Assembly (NCBI GenBank): GCA_025917655.1
Contig: CP084609.1
Location: 1,550,001-1,614,000, forward strand
DNA from: Chlorella sorokiniana
Lineage: Eukaryota; Chlorophyta; Trebouxiophyceae; Chlorellales; Chlorellaceae
DNA: 64,000 nucleotides
Direction: 5' to 3'
Position numbers and translations under genes: made by a program. Each line of letters opens with the position of its first letter. Positions within the stretch are counted from its first letter, which is position 1. The notes under the pieces are model-generated. The model did no database searches. It saw only the letters and a program-made list of their open reading frames with translations, and had not been told where the DNA came from. Shown here in pieces: positions 10,727 to 21,878 of this stretch.

Positions 10727-11506
10727 TCAATTGGCCTGGCTGGCAGCGAGCTGTGCATCGGCGGCCTGTTGCCTTGCCATGCATGCAGCCGTGTGGTCAT
10801 AGTTCACGGGGCGGCGGAACAGCATGATGTGCGGCTCCGGCCTGCAGCATGCATAGCAGCAGCTTGAAAGCAGCTTGCCCTCTCTTGCTCAGCATGCTGA
10901 TAGCTTGTTCGCTGATCAGCAGCATCCTGCTGACTTGGTGGGTGCTGCACGAAATAGCGGCGCAAGCTGCACCGACCTGTGAATTGCGTAATTGACCCAG
11001 CCGTGGCTCTGCTGGATGCCAATCGAGCGCCACTCCACCTGCAGGATTCCATGGGCGCCGCCGCTTGACCAGTGGGTGGCCTTCTCGCAGGGCCCACCAG
11101 GCTGCTACAGGTGTCGCGACCTGCCCTGGTGTTCATGTCCCACCTCAGACATCAGGCGGTCCTGAGGCACCAGCTGGGCGATCTCCTCCGGCAGAATTAC
11201 ATGCCTGCAGCCAGCAGTGGCGGAGGCTGTGCCCTGCCGAGTGGAGCAGCCAGGTGCAGATGGCGACAGATGCCATGCAGCCGCTCCCTCACGGCGCCCC
11301 GGCGACTCTCACTCACCGGTACTCGTAGACGCTGTCTGCGTACTTTTGGCTATAGAAATATAATGCATGAGGGTGTACAGTTGACTGGTGTGAGCCTGGT
11401 ACAATCACTGCCGGGCCTGAGGCTGCCCCTGCATGCAATGCCCCTCATTGCTTCTCAGGGCGGTAATGATATCCTATCACCTATAAATGATGTCCTCGGC
11501 GCCCAT
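10727..11506 (-). CDS. CKS1: Cyclin-dependent kinase regulatory subunit CKS1
   Basis: CKS proteins bind CDKs and phosphorylated threonines, and they promote multisite phosphorylation and SCF-dependent turnover of cell-cycle regulators. Five short exons, all in compatible phase, assemble a complete protein of about 98 residues. The first gives MGAEDIIY (11506-11481), then SQKYADSVYEYR (from 11349), HVILPEEIAQLVPQDRLMSE, VEWRSIGIQQSHGWVNYAIH and RPEPHIMLFRRPVNYDH, followed by a 27-residue Ala/Gln-rich tail ending in AASQAN. The anion-binding Arg, the HxPEPH hinge region and the LFRRP strand are all present. No exon has a frame break. The tail is longer than in animal CKS1 but similar in style to plant CKS. 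Because the exons are tiny, the gene is easily missed by frame-based searches. Confidence 0.93.
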
Positions 11507-12210
11507 GATGACGAGGCTGTGGCTCTCCTGGGCTGGTCTTCTGACTTCGCGTTCTGTCGGGAGGGCGTCGAGTTTGGTGCGGACTGCAGGGATGTTCCCG
11601 ATGATAAGTTTGGGAATTATCGGATGACGATGATGAAAGGTGAGGAAGAACAGCGTTCTTGTTGGTTCTCATGAGCTGCCGAGTCATAGCGGGCGCAGCG
11701 TGGTGCCTCATGCAGGCAGGCATTGCCCCTGGCGCAGAAACCAATCCCTCATACGTGTTCCTTGTGCAAGCTGAAACAAAGACACCTGCCTGTAAATAAG
11801 TTGGCAAAAAGATTGGAAAACGGGTGAAGAGGCTGCTTGCGTGCATCATGTCGCGGCGGCCATTCCGGCGAGCCTCCGGCCGGAGCAGGTCTTCTTATGG
11901 TCGTACATGTTTACCCACCCACAGTCACAATGTGTCACATCGTGCTTGCATCCTAATGTGCTGACTTTGGGCAGGCATAGCCTTCCCTTTCCCATGGCCT
12001 GGTGCTGTTGGCCGCCCCAGCACGCGCAGCGGCGCATGTCTTGCGAGCCTAGCAAGAGAGTGCATCACGATCCTCGCCGCTCTCTGGGTTTTACTCGCAC
12101 GCAGAATTTCGATAAGGCCCTTTGACAGGCGAGCGCCTCCAAGTGAGACTCACCTGATCGGCTCTGGCAGCTTCTAGCCCTTCCTGCGGCGGCGGGTGCC
12201 CCGCGCAGCT
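11507..12210. other. Bidirectional promoter region, CKS1 and NPL4
   Basis: About 700 AT-richer bases between two divergent start codons. No coding similarity is visible; it presumably holds both promoters. Confidence 0.55.
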
Positions 12211-15155
12211 ATGATCGTGCGGTTGAGGTCTAGGTGAACCGGGCGTCGCGGTTCCTGCCGCTAACCGCATGCTGCCACTGCCGCCACGGCCGCCACTGCC
12301 GTCGTCCGCCGTCCTTGAGCCTCTGCGGCTGGTGCAGGGATGGGCTGGAACGGATTCAGGTGGACGAAAACGGCACGCTTGGCAGCCTCAAGCTGGCCAT
12401 TCAGCAGAAGCTGGGGGTGCCGCTGGAGGACATGTTGCTGTCCAAGAACCCGCAGCTGGTGCGCTGCGCACCCCGGCGTGGCACCGCTGGTGGGCGCGAC
12501 AGTCTCGAGCCGCCTGCTGTTCCCTGACTTAGCTCCCATCCTCTGCCTTGCCCCGCAGCTGACCGCCAAGGACAGCTCCGGATTCGTCGACCTGCTGGAC
12601 AACAACGCACAGCTGCGCGCGTTGGGAGTGCAGCACGGAGACATGGTGCGCCCGCGGCCCGGACCACCCGCCGGGACGCTCATTGTTTGTAACGACAAGC
12701 GATGCAGCCTGGCGGTCTCTTATTAGCTGCTGGAGTCATAGCTGCGATCAGTGACATCTTCCCTGCTGCACAGCAGCAAGACGTGCTCCCGCCCCGCTGC
12801 GACCCCCCACGCCGCCCCCTCCCGCCAGGTCTTCCTGCTGTACCACTTTGAGCGCGAGGTGGCCCCTGCCGTGAGGAGGGCAGACTGGGAGAAGCGCCCC
12901 TTTGGCGCGCACATGGACGTGGCGAGCATGGTGGCGGCGCAGACGCGCATCGAGCGGCAGGACGCGCCCCACGCCGCCTCCGCCTCCTTTGACTTTGGCG
13001 CCGCCAACGCCTTCCAGGCCTACGTCTCCTCCGCCATCGCCTTCTCCATCAAGCGGGGGCATCCTGTACGGCACGGGTGGGCCTGGGGCGGGGAGCGTCA
13101 GGGCGGGCAGGGGACACGGCACACGGGCTGCAGCGGGCGGATGGGCGGGGGGCTGGCGGCTCGGGCTCTTTGAGTTCGCTCCACGTGCACCGCATGTTTT
13201 TGCTGACGGGGCGTGACGCCACGGCGGGCCGCGCTTGCTGTGTAGCGGATAGCATGGAAGGGCGTGGCGGGCCGCATGCTCAGTCCAGCACTCGCCTTTG
13301 ACGTGGCCCCACCACCGCTGCCTTCAACCCCGCTGCTCCCAAGAACCACCCACCCACCTTCCCGGCCCCATGATTGCAGTGGATGAGGAGGGGCAGGTGT
13401 TTGTGCATGCCATCTACGAGCCTCCCCAGAGCGGCACCCCCGACAGCCTGCAGCTGGAGCGGGGCACGCAGGAAGAGGCGCTGGCCGACTTCATCGCGCA
13501 GCGAATGGGGTGAGGCTGCAGTGCCGCAAAGCACGCCCAGCAACGTGTGCATGGCTGGCTCCTGGCCGCTCACGTGGCGCAGAGGCGCCGCCGCCGCCCA
13601 GGGTGCCAGCCAGTGGCTCCCCCAGCGGGACTGGGGCTGGGAGGTTGGGGCGGCGCGCGCCACGGCCCACCATGCTGCCAAATGCACCGTTGCATCGAGC
13701 ACGTTCCTCGCGCCCTCCGCTGTGGTCAGGTGGCGCAAGGTGGGCTGGATCTGGGCCCAGTCCACCAAGGAGCGAGACTTCATCATGAGCTCGGAGGAAA
13801 TCTGCCAGTGCGCGGCGGTGCAGGTGGGGCGCGCTGCCGCCTGGCAGGCGGGGGCAGGCGGCAGCGGCTGCTGGCGCGGGCGCCTGGCGCGCGGCAGCGT
13901 GCATCCCTGTGGCTGCTCTTCCTCGCCGTGCTGACGTGTCTAGTTTTGGGGAGCAGCACCGGGAGGGTGCCGTGCCGCTGGTGCCTGCTGCTCAACTCCT
14001 CATCCGATGGCGGCACCGCCCGGGGCCCGGCGCAGGACGAGATGGGCGAGCACGCTGTGAGCGCCGTGGTGGCCACGTGGCCGGGCGAGGACGGGCAGCC
14101 AGAGGTGCACTTTGAGGTGAGGCGGGCACGTGCGCCTCCGCTGCAGGCCGTTGCTCGTCAGCCCTGCTTCTAGTGCTGCTCGGTTGTGTGCCTGCCCAAT
14201 GTGCCTTCTTTTCGCCTCTTGCAGGTCTTCCAAGTGTCTGACCAGTGTGTGAGGCTGGTGAAGGAGGGCTGGTTCCAGGCGCAAGCTGAGCCCGCGGGCA
14301 CCTCCACCCTGCGCAACCCCAAGGCGCGGCGCTGGCAGCGCAGCCGCTGCTGTGTGCCGTTTCCCTTAGCTGCGCATTGCTGCCTGAGCGCCCGTCGCAA
14401 GCGGCAGTGCCGGGTGTGGGTGCCTGCGTGCCCGCCTCTTGCGTTTGCTGACTCTCCACTTCCTTTCCCTCTCAGCAGGATCCCAAGGACCCCACCCCGT
14501 CATCGTGGCTGGCAAGGACCTGTCAGAGGTGTGTGTGTTTCTTTGAGGCGCGCATTACCAGCGGCTTGGCACTCGGAACGCCGGCACGGCCGCGTGCCAC
14601 GCATTCGGGCAGGGTTGCCCCGCGCGCTGGTCGCGGACGCCCCCTTTACTCCTCCCTGTTTTGCTTTCCTTGTGTCCCCCCCCTTGTGGGCGAGCGCCGC
14701 AGGTGGACAACGACTACTTCCTGGTGCCGGTGGCGGTGAAGGACCACGAGGCCCCCTGGAGAACAAGTTCCCCGTGGAGAACAGGCTGCTGCCGCAGGGT
14801 GGGCGCCGCGCGCCGCACACTCGCTCGGAGCGCGACGCGCCTGCCCCGCGCTGCCCCTGCCCTGCCCGGCTAGCCCCCGGGCCTGTCCCTGCTGCTGCTG
14901 CGCGCCTCTGAACGCCCGTGCATCTCCCCCCTCCCCCCAACGCCCCGCAGGCCCCGCGGAACTCAAAGCGCACCTGCAGGCGCGGCGGGCGGCCCCTACT
15001 GGGCCCGCATCGCCGACTTCCACCTCCTGCTGTTCCTGGCGCGGCAGCCCAACCTGGAGCCGGGGGAGGTGGGTGCGCTGGTGGATGCGGCGCGCGACCA
15101 CGCCGCCGTGCCCGAGGGCTTCCAGCTCATCGTCGACTCAATGGCGGGGCTGTGA
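12211..15155 (+). CDS. NPL4: NPL4, Cdc48/p97 ubiquitin-substrate cofactor
   Basis: NPL4 works with UFD1 to deliver ubiquitinated proteins to the Cdc48 segregase (ER-associated degradation, chromatin extraction). The ATG at 12211 encodes MIVRLRSR, then an intron, then DGLERIQVDENGTLGSLKLA, the start of the UBX-like domain. The NPL4/MPN body follows: EKRPFGAHMDVASMVAAQ, SFDFGAANAFQAYVSSAI, VFVHAIYEPPQSGTPDSL, RKVGWIWAQSTKERDFIMSS, VHFEVFQVSDQCVRLVKEGW, AGKDLSEVDNDYFLVPVAVK and IADFHLLLFLARQPNLEPGE, ending VPEGFQLIVDSMAGL. The order is that of plant NPL4 along its full length. A frame break lies near 14752 (five C), between HEAP and LENKFPVENRLL. No zinc finger is visible, as in plant and fungal forms. 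The stop is followed by a small duplicated GGGGCTGTGAGGCGGG block. Confidence 0.92.
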
Positions 15156-15193
15156 GGCGGGGCTGATGGAGTAGCGGGGCTGTGAGGCGGGCC
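15146..15193 (+). repeat. Duplicated block around the NPL4 stop codon
   Basis: GGGCTGTGAGGCGGG occurs at the stop (about 15147) and again near 15177, separated by a short spacer. It looks like a small tandem duplication in the 3' UTR. Confidence 0.6.
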
Positions 15194-15459
15194 CGGAGGC
15201 GTGCACAACGTGCAGCGCTGCCCTGCTGCAGCGGCCTGTACATGATGTGTGTTGGCAAGAATTCGCTGCTGGTTGCCGGCTGCAAGCCCCTGGCAGTCGT
15301 TGAAGCCAATGTTACACGACGATGCTACACTTTGTGTTGACGCCCAGGGGTCAAAAACACGCGGTTGTCACTGGTTGCATCGCGCCACTGCGCTCGTCTC
15401 CGCACCACGTGGCATCACCCCCAGCTCCCCAGCCGACGGCTACCGGGCCGCCGCCCCTG
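15156..15459. other. 3' spacer between convergent NPL4 and PACRG
   Basis: About 300 bases holding the 3' UTRs of two convergent genes. The only signal noted is a minus-strand TGTAA at 15312-15316. Confidence 0.55.
15312..15316 (-). terminator. TGTAA polyadenylation motif for PACRG
   Basis: Minus-strand TGTAA 144 bases past the PACRG stop, matching the usual green-algal motif and distance. Confidence 0.5.
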
Positions 15460-16658
15460 TCACGGCTTGCGCGCCAGGCGCGGCGGCAGCACGCACGACT
15501 GGTACAGGGCGACGTGGTGCTTGATTGCGGGAAGGCGGGGCGCCGCCCGCCCGCTCCAGCGCGTGCAGGGTGGCCAGCACCACGTCTCCCAGGGTGCCGG
15601 CGTGCCGCCGCTGCCCGTAGTCCATCCTGTCGCCGATGTTGAGGTTGGTGGACAGATGCCTGCGGCAGCGAGGGGGTGGGGGTATGTAAGGTCGGCTGTT
15701 CAAACAACTCTTCGGTCAATGCGTGGAGGGTCACTCTGCAAAGTGGCAACAACGCAAGGATTTGCCTTCCTAGCGGTAACTGTATGGACTGTGTTTCAAC
15801 CCGGCATGGCTGTCCTCAGCCTTGCCCCCCCCCGCCTGCTCCGCCGCTCGCACCTGGCCAGCGGCGGCAGCAGCTGGCGGTAGTAGGGAACCAGGGCAAC
15901 GCCCGCCTCGGCGCTGTGTGCCGCCAGCTGGCGCACCACCTCCAGCCCCGCCATGACTGTGTCGTCGTGGGGAGCGCAGCGCGGCACGCAGGCCCAGAAT
16001 GAGCTGCGGCACGACGGGCAGCAGGCGGTCTGCGGCGGCGGCGGCGATGAGCTCCCTGGCGCCGTTGCGGGCCAGCATGCGGTATGGCTCCTGCGTTGCG
16101 GCGGCGGCAGAGTGAGGGAGTAAGTTTTGAAGAAGGCTATTGATGGTTGCAGGGCAGCGCTCAGCAGCGGCGTTTTACGCAGCTCCAGAGAGGCCCTCAA
16201 CGGCGGTAGCCTTCCCGCCTTGCAGCACCTGAAAAGCCAGAGCCGCACAAGGAACCCACTGAATCAATGTCTCCCTACTTTGCTGCTGCCCAGCCCCCAG
16301 CACCCACCTGCACCTCCAGCAGGCCGTCCACAAAGACGGGCAGGTAGTAGTGCAAGTCGACGGCGGCCAAGTCGGCTGTCCAGCGGATTGTGTTGTGCCG
16401 CGCCTGCTCCACGCGCACCGGCAGGTCGCCCCGGTCGTACATGCGCCAGAAGAGGGAGGAACGCTGCGGCTTGCCGCCGGCGGTCGGGCTGCCTGAGGGA
16501 GCTTGCAGGGCAGCGGCGGAGCGCGGCGAGCCGGCGGCGCGCGGTGAGGCACACTGCTTGGGCGCCGGCTTCAGCCCGCTGGGACTGCCCTCCCGCTTGC
16601 GCAGGTACAGGGAGGGGTCGGGCTTCTCGGCGGATGTGGTGTCGAAAGAGAGGGTCAT
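15460..16658 (-). CDS. PACRG: PACRG, Parkin co-regulated gene protein (axonemal inner junction)
   Basis: PACRG is a conserved component of the axonemal doublet microtubule, at the inner junction that closes the B-tubule onto the A-tubule. It is essentially confined to organisms that build motile cilia or flagella. Minus-strand exons run in family order: a variable N-terminus from ATG 16658 (MTLSFDTTSAEKPDPSLY), RHNTIRWTADLAAVDLHYYL, PVFVDGLLEVQ, EPYRMLARNGARELIAAAA, DRLLPVVPQLILGLRAAL, MAGLEVVRQLAAHSAEAGVA, LVPYYRQLLPPLARC, NLNIGDRMDYGQRRHAGTLG, DVVLATLHALERAGG and IKHHVALYQSCVLPP. The motifs LDYHHYLP, VPYYRQ, GDxIDYxQ, GDVIxxTLxxLE and YESC of the family are all recognisable. The expected Armadillo-like core is covered. 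One frame break near 15535 at a G run is the only defect. The gene is divergent from the DUF3429 gene 238 bases away. Confidence 0.92.
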
Positions 16659-16896
16659 GGTGCTGCCCGGAGCGTCGGGTAGGCGGTGGGTGGTGGTCAA
16701 CACTATCTCTGGACAATCGCGAGGCTGACGTACACAAGCCTTCGAAACTTGTCACGGTTGTAAGCAACGATAGTGATGGTTGAATCGCAGCAGGAGCCCC
16801 TTCTCCCAACCAACCGAATCCTGGGGGCCTCGAGGAATTGACTGTGAGATTGTTTGACCGAGAATTATTACCAGTAAGCAGTTAAAAGAGCTTCCA

Positions 16897-18495
16897 ATGG
16901 AGAATTTCAGTCTCATCGAGCCAGGACTCGAGAGCGAAGAAGCGGCACGGCTGGCGCTGATGGGGACCGACCTTGCCGTGAGGCCATTGCCATTCGCAAC
17001 CACCCCCATCGACCCATCCATTGGATACAATGCTCAGAAGGGTGGCCGCTGGCTTAGTTCGGCGGCACGAGGTGCGTTCTGTTCATACGGGCCGCAGTTG
17101 GCTGGACAATAGACGTTAATCTACCAATTATAGTTGATTAACGCATTAAAAGGCGCTGTGTGTGCCTCCAGTGCAGGTGTTGCAGGAAGCCCTTGTGGCC
17201 CGGGAGGCTGGGGGCTCGAAGGTGCTTCATCAAGCGAGAGTAAGTACAAATTGTAATTGTACGATAGAATTGGCTGCAGAGTAGCTGCATAGTGCTGAAA
17301 TTGTCACCGCTGTTCCCCGCCGCCCCGCAGGTTTTGCACCTTTCTCCTGCAGCCCAGCTTGTTGATCAACCGCCCAGCAGCAGCAGCGATCAACCTTCCA
17401 GCAATGATGTTCCAGCGCCGCCTCCCGGAGGCTCGGAGAGCGTGGTGTTCGGCAGCATTGGGAAGGCGGCAGCAGCGGTGGAGCGGCGGCCCAGCGGGGC
17501 GTGCCTGGTGTGACCAAGCTGCTGGGCTTCTCAGGTTGGCACCTGCAGGCACCCAATTGCGATTTCTTCTGTATTGTAGGCACTGGAGTGTTTGATATGC
17601 ATGTAGCTGCAGTTTTACGATGCTTCCCACGGGGTTTGCGGCTCATCCCATGTCCTGTGTTGCTCCCCTTGCCGCCCCTGCAGGCGCACTGCCCTTCTGG
17701 GTCTTCTCGCCAGCAGTGGCCCCCTGCTGCCGCTGGACTTGGTGGTGGACCCTGCCCTACTGGCCAACCCCGGCCTGCTGCAAGTGGGGTATGGAGCAAC
17801 CATCCTGTCCTTCCTGGGCGGCGTGCACTGGGGGCTTGCCATGACGAATGTGGGAGGTGAGCGGGCGCCGCCGCGCAACAACTCGCACGCCACGTGCCGC
17901 AGCGGGGCAGCGGTTCCCAGCAGTGGTGGATTGCGCTGCAGGGGGGTTGTAGGGGGCGCTGCACTGTGGCCCGCTGGCAGTGGCAGGAGTGATGGGCGGA
18001 GCCGACTGTGCCACCCAACTTCCCCTCCCGCCCTTTTGCTAGGCGACCTGGCGCTGAAAATGGCTGACCAGCGGTACCTTTGGAGCGTGCTGCCCTGCCT
18101 CATGGCGTGGCCCACGGTGGCCATGCCGGTGGGGCAGGCTGCGGGGATCCAGGTGAGCGGCTTGAGCCGAGCGGGGCAGGCAGGCCTCGGCTGGCTGGGC
18201 CTTGCAGCAGCGCTCCACGGATGCTTTCCAGTGACTGTGCCGATTGCAGCCTCTGGAAGCTCAGCAGGCATCATCGTGCAGGAGTTTCATGTTGCGAGCG
18301 TTTTCGTTTCCACTCTCGGTTCTGACCTGGCCCGGTCCTCCCGCCGCCCCGCAGGCTGCCTTGCTGGCGGCTGTGTACCTGGTTGACCGCGCGTGGGCTG
18401 GCAAGGGCATGCTGCCGCCGTGGTACATGCGGATGCGGCTGCCGCTGACGCTGCTGGCAGCAGGAGGCCTGGGCCTCACCGCCGCCACCAGCTAG
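16897..18495 (+). CDS. DUF3429 / TMEM69-like integral membrane protein
   Basis: Unknown biochemical role; the family occurs in bacteria and in mitochondria or plastids of eukaryotes. From ATG 16897 (MENFSLIEPGLESEEAARLA) two short exons lead into the conserved domain: PGVTKLLGFSG, ALPFWVFSPAVAP, LLQVGYGATILSFLGGVHWG (the family hallmark, YGAxILSFLGxxHWG), LALKMADQRYLWSVLPCLMA, WPTVAMPVGQAAGIQ and AALLAAVYLVDRAWAGKGM, ending LLAAGGLGLTAATS. Four or five hydrophobic segments are evident, as in the family. Frame breaks at about 17500 (four G) and 17725 (five C) fall inside the domain. An AATAAA lies near 18635. The protein could be organellar, but the N-terminus is not a clear transit peptide. 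Confidence 0.8.
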
Positions 18496-18857
18496 CCGGC
18501 CTGCCGGTGCAGCCTGATTTGTGGCGCTCACGCTGCGTTGCCGGTTGCCGCCCACATGTGCCATCCGCAATGCTTGCGTGCTCTGTTGTACGATACTGAA
18601 ACCTATAGCATTGATTTGCTATTCAAAAGCGACAATAAAGAGGTTCTCAAGCTCTACCCGCACCGATCAGTAGAGCAGTCTAACTCTGTCTCTGTTTAAC
18701 TGCAGACGGTCTATGCAGCATATCATATTCGATTAACGATGCTGGTAAAGAGCCCGGGCGCATCGCTGTTACTTGCTAGGCCACTGCCCGCCCGCAGAGT
18801 GAGCAAGAGCGTAAGGCGGCGCCTCTGTCAGCGCGTGCACGCGCTCTGGACACCACC
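18496..18857. other. Spacer between the DUF3429 gene and the Ala-rich gene
   Basis: 362 AT-richer bases holding the 3' UTR of the upstream gene (AATAAA near 18635) and the likely promoter of the next. No gene is seen. Confidence 0.5.
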
Positions 18858-21800
18858 ATGGGGCGGAAGGTGCGAGCCAATCGGCCTCCGCTATGCAGGG
18901 GCAGGCTGGGCAAGGTTGCCGCCGCTGGCCTGCTCCACTGATTCACTGTAGGCAGGGCGCCCTCCTCCCAGACTCCGCAGCCGCGCCTCCTGCCTGTTCC
19001 TCCTCCCTGCAGTGACAACGAGACAGATGACGAGATCTTCACCGCTGCGGCAGTGTCGGGTCACAGCAGCCGCGCTGCGGGGCAGCGGCACGTCAAGCAG
19101 TCTGTGCCGCCGCCGGGCGGCGACGAGCCTCTGCCGCGGCAGACGCTGCCCGCGTTTGCCGTGGCGTTGACCTTCATCACGCTGGGCGCTTTCTTCGTGG
19201 GATCTGCAATACGGCGGTACATTCTGCAGCCAGCGGACCTGCCAGATGGCATCGCCAACCCGGGCAGCAAAGCCAAGCGGCGGGGCGGCAGCGGCGGCGG
19301 CAAGGGTGGCCGGGCGCCGGCCCAAGCGTGCCCAGCGTGCGAGACCTGCTGGCACAGCACGGCCAAACGGCGGAGGCGCCTGGCAGCGCCGACCCCGCGC
19401 CGCCCTTGGCAGCGGCAGACGCCAGCCAAGTCCAGACGGCCGCAGCGGTGGCAGCTGCTGCCGGCGCGCCCTCCGCGCAGGGAGCCGCCGCAGCAGCAGC
19501 GGCGGAGGCTGAGGCTGCCGCAGGCCCAGCGAGCGCGAGCGAGGCAGGCACAGCGGTAGAGACGCTGGCGGGGCGGTGCCGCCGGCGGCGGCGGAGCAGG
19601 CTGCCTCGGGCGAGGGGGAGGGCGAGGGCGGCGCAATACCCGCCGAGGAGTGGTGCTCCTCGATTTTGGAGCCTGCCCTGCAGGCGGCCACCGCCGCAAA
19701 GCGTGCAGAGCAGGAGGAAGCGGCGGCGGCCGCCGCCGCCGCCAAGGCGGCCGCGCTGCAGGAGGCAGAGGCGGTGGCCGCCGCCGCCAGGCTGGCCGCC
19801 GACCGGCAGGCGGCGGCGGCGGCCGCGGCGCCGCTGCTGGGCGCGGGGAGGTTTGGGCGCTGAGCCAGCAGGGCCCCGACGGCGCCGTCCTGCTGCGCCT
19901 GCTGTTCCCGGTGCCGGGCGGCGGCGAGGAGCGCTGCGTGGCCCTCTTCCAGGTGCGCCCCCCTTGCACAGCTGGCAGGGGTGACTGCAGCGTGGGGACT
20001 GGGGTGGGGCGGGTGGGTGGCTGGAGGGGTGCTGCTCCCGCCCGTCTCTCGGCTGCCTGGATCCCTGGCTGGGCCTTCCCCCAAGGAGTTGGGCTGCCAG
20101 CGGATGTCGCAAGCTTTTAAGCAGCCGGCTGCAGCCGACAAACACGCCCATTGCTGGGTTGGGTTTTGAATGGTTTCACGAGCTTGCCCCGCGCCTGCCC
20201 CCACCCACCCACCACCACCACCTCCCCACCCACCACAACACACACGCGCAGGATGGCCGCGACGCGCAGGCCGTGCAGCGCCTGCTGCGCTCCGTGCTGG
20301 GCCTGCCCACCGTGCTGCAGCAGCTGCCCGCCGACGGGCTGCTCATGGGGCGGCCTCCGCCGGCTGGGGCCTCGCCTTCTTCCCCGCCGAGCCGGCGGCG
20401 GCGGCGGCGCTGCGCTGGCGGCGGCGGAGGCCGCGGCGGCGGCGCAGCTGGCGGCGGGGGAGGAGGCTGGGGAGGATCGCACCGCCGAGGCGGCGGAGGC
20501 GCTGTTTGGGGCCCTGCAGGGGCAGGGGCGGGTGCTGGGCGGCGACGACGTGCGGGCGCCGCTGCCAGCCTGGCGACCCGCGCGTCAGCCGACCCGCCGC
20601 CGGCGCAGCAAGGGGGCGAGCCCACGCAGCCGGATGAGGCGGGGCAGCGGGCGGGCGCGGCTGAGCAGGCTGTGCAGGCGTCTGCCGCTGCCGATCAGCC
20701 AGCAGGGGACGAGCGGGCAGCTGTGCAGCAGCCAGCCGTGCAGGGCAGCAGCGAGAAGCAGCAGGAGGGGCAGGTGCCGCAGGACATGCCTCGCAGCCCC
20801 GACCCCCGCCACCCTGGCATCCGCAGCCGCCACGGGCGAGTGGGAGCAGCCTCCCGCCTCTCAGGTGCAGGCACCAGAGCAGGCCGGCGGCGGTGGGGAG
20901 GGCCAGGGGGCGGGGCAGCGCGCGGAAGACCCGCCGGCGCAGCCCTCTGTAGCGGCCGGCCAGCAGGCGCAGCAAACGCAGCGGGCGCAGCGGGCGCAGC
21001 AGACGCAGCGGGCGGTGGACCCCTGGTGGGAGGAGCAGACGCGGCGGCGCAGCCCCGCTGAGCTGGACCCGGGCTGGTGGCGCGCACTGCCCGTGCTGCA
21101 CGTCGCCCAGCTGTCCTACGGCGACGGCGCCAAGGGCCTCATGTCCATCCCCATCTGCGTGCCCACACCCCCGCGGCAGCCAGCGGCAGCAGCGCCGGCA
21201 CCAGCGCGCACGCCGACGACGCCGCCAGCGGCGGTGGCGGCGGCGGCGGCGGCGGCGGCACGGTGTGCGAGCGCTGGCTGGTGGCGTTTGCCGACCTGGC
21301 TGATGCGCAGGGGCTGGCAGGGTGCCCCATCGCCGAGGTGGGCTGCCGGCGGCGGCGGGCCCGCCCCAGCATGGCTGCTGGCTCCCTGTACTGCAGCGCG
21401 GCACCCCTCCTACGGTGGCCGCTGCTGCTGCTGCTGATGGCTCCCGTGCACTGCCCACACACCTCTCCTGCACCGACGCCCTGCCGCCACGCCCACCCCC
21501 CACCGCCGCCGTGCAGTCTGAGCAGGGGGTGAGCCAGGTGGCGGTGCTGTCGGTGCCCCCGCCACCCTGGCGGCCCACGCCGAGACCAACGGGTGCGGCG
21601 TCGCCGTGCTGCCCCGCGGCGAGGTGGCGCTGCCGCGTGGCGCCGACTACGCCGCGGCGGTGGCCAGGGTGGTGGATGCCGTGGAGCGGCGCCACTACGA
21701 GGAGGTGCTGCACAGGGCGTACGCCCGGCTGCTGGACAAGGCGGCGGCGGCGGCGGCGGCGGGCGGCGGCGGCGCAGCGGCATGTGCTGCAAGCGGCGCG

Positions 21801-21878
21801 GCTGCAGCAGTGCCGGAGGTGGCAGCGCAGCCGCAAAAGCCGGCGCAGCAGGAGCAGGAGCAGGAGCAGCAGCAGTGA
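18858..21878 (+). CDS. Unrecognised Ala/Gln-rich protein with one N-terminal membrane helix
   Basis: I do not recognise this gene. A tiny first exon (MGRK, ATG 18858) can splice in phase to a region containing DNETDDEIFTAAAVSG, then LPAFAVALTFITLGAFFVG (a clear membrane helix) and SAIRRYILQPADLPDG. A long low-complexity part follows: SVRDLLAQHGQTAEAPGS, an Ala/Glu coiled-coil-like stretch (EEWCSSILEPALQAATAAKR with many AAA runs), ALSQQGPDGAVLLRLLFPV, DAQAVQRLLRSVLGLPTVLQ, DPGWWRALPVLHVAQLSYGD, CERWLVAFADLADAQGLAG and VDAVERRHYEEVLHRAYARL, ending in a Gln/Glu tail. The uncharged islands between repeats look like a real folded domain. The frame changes repeatedly in the GC-rich parts, so it could also be two adjacent genes. 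Organelle-membrane anchoring is possible but not shown. Confidence 0.5.
21235..21262 (+). repeat. (GGC)n run inside the Ala-rich gene
   Basis: About nine GGC-type triplets encode either Ala or Gly depending on frame. It is one of several trinucleotide runs in this gene, with others near 19725-19835 and 21740-21775. Confidence 0.8.

Noticed and set aside
18739-18951. A 70-codon frame with an alternative start for the Ala-rich gene
   Set aside because: The frame stops before the membrane helix. The ATG at 18858 splices in phase to the conserved part.
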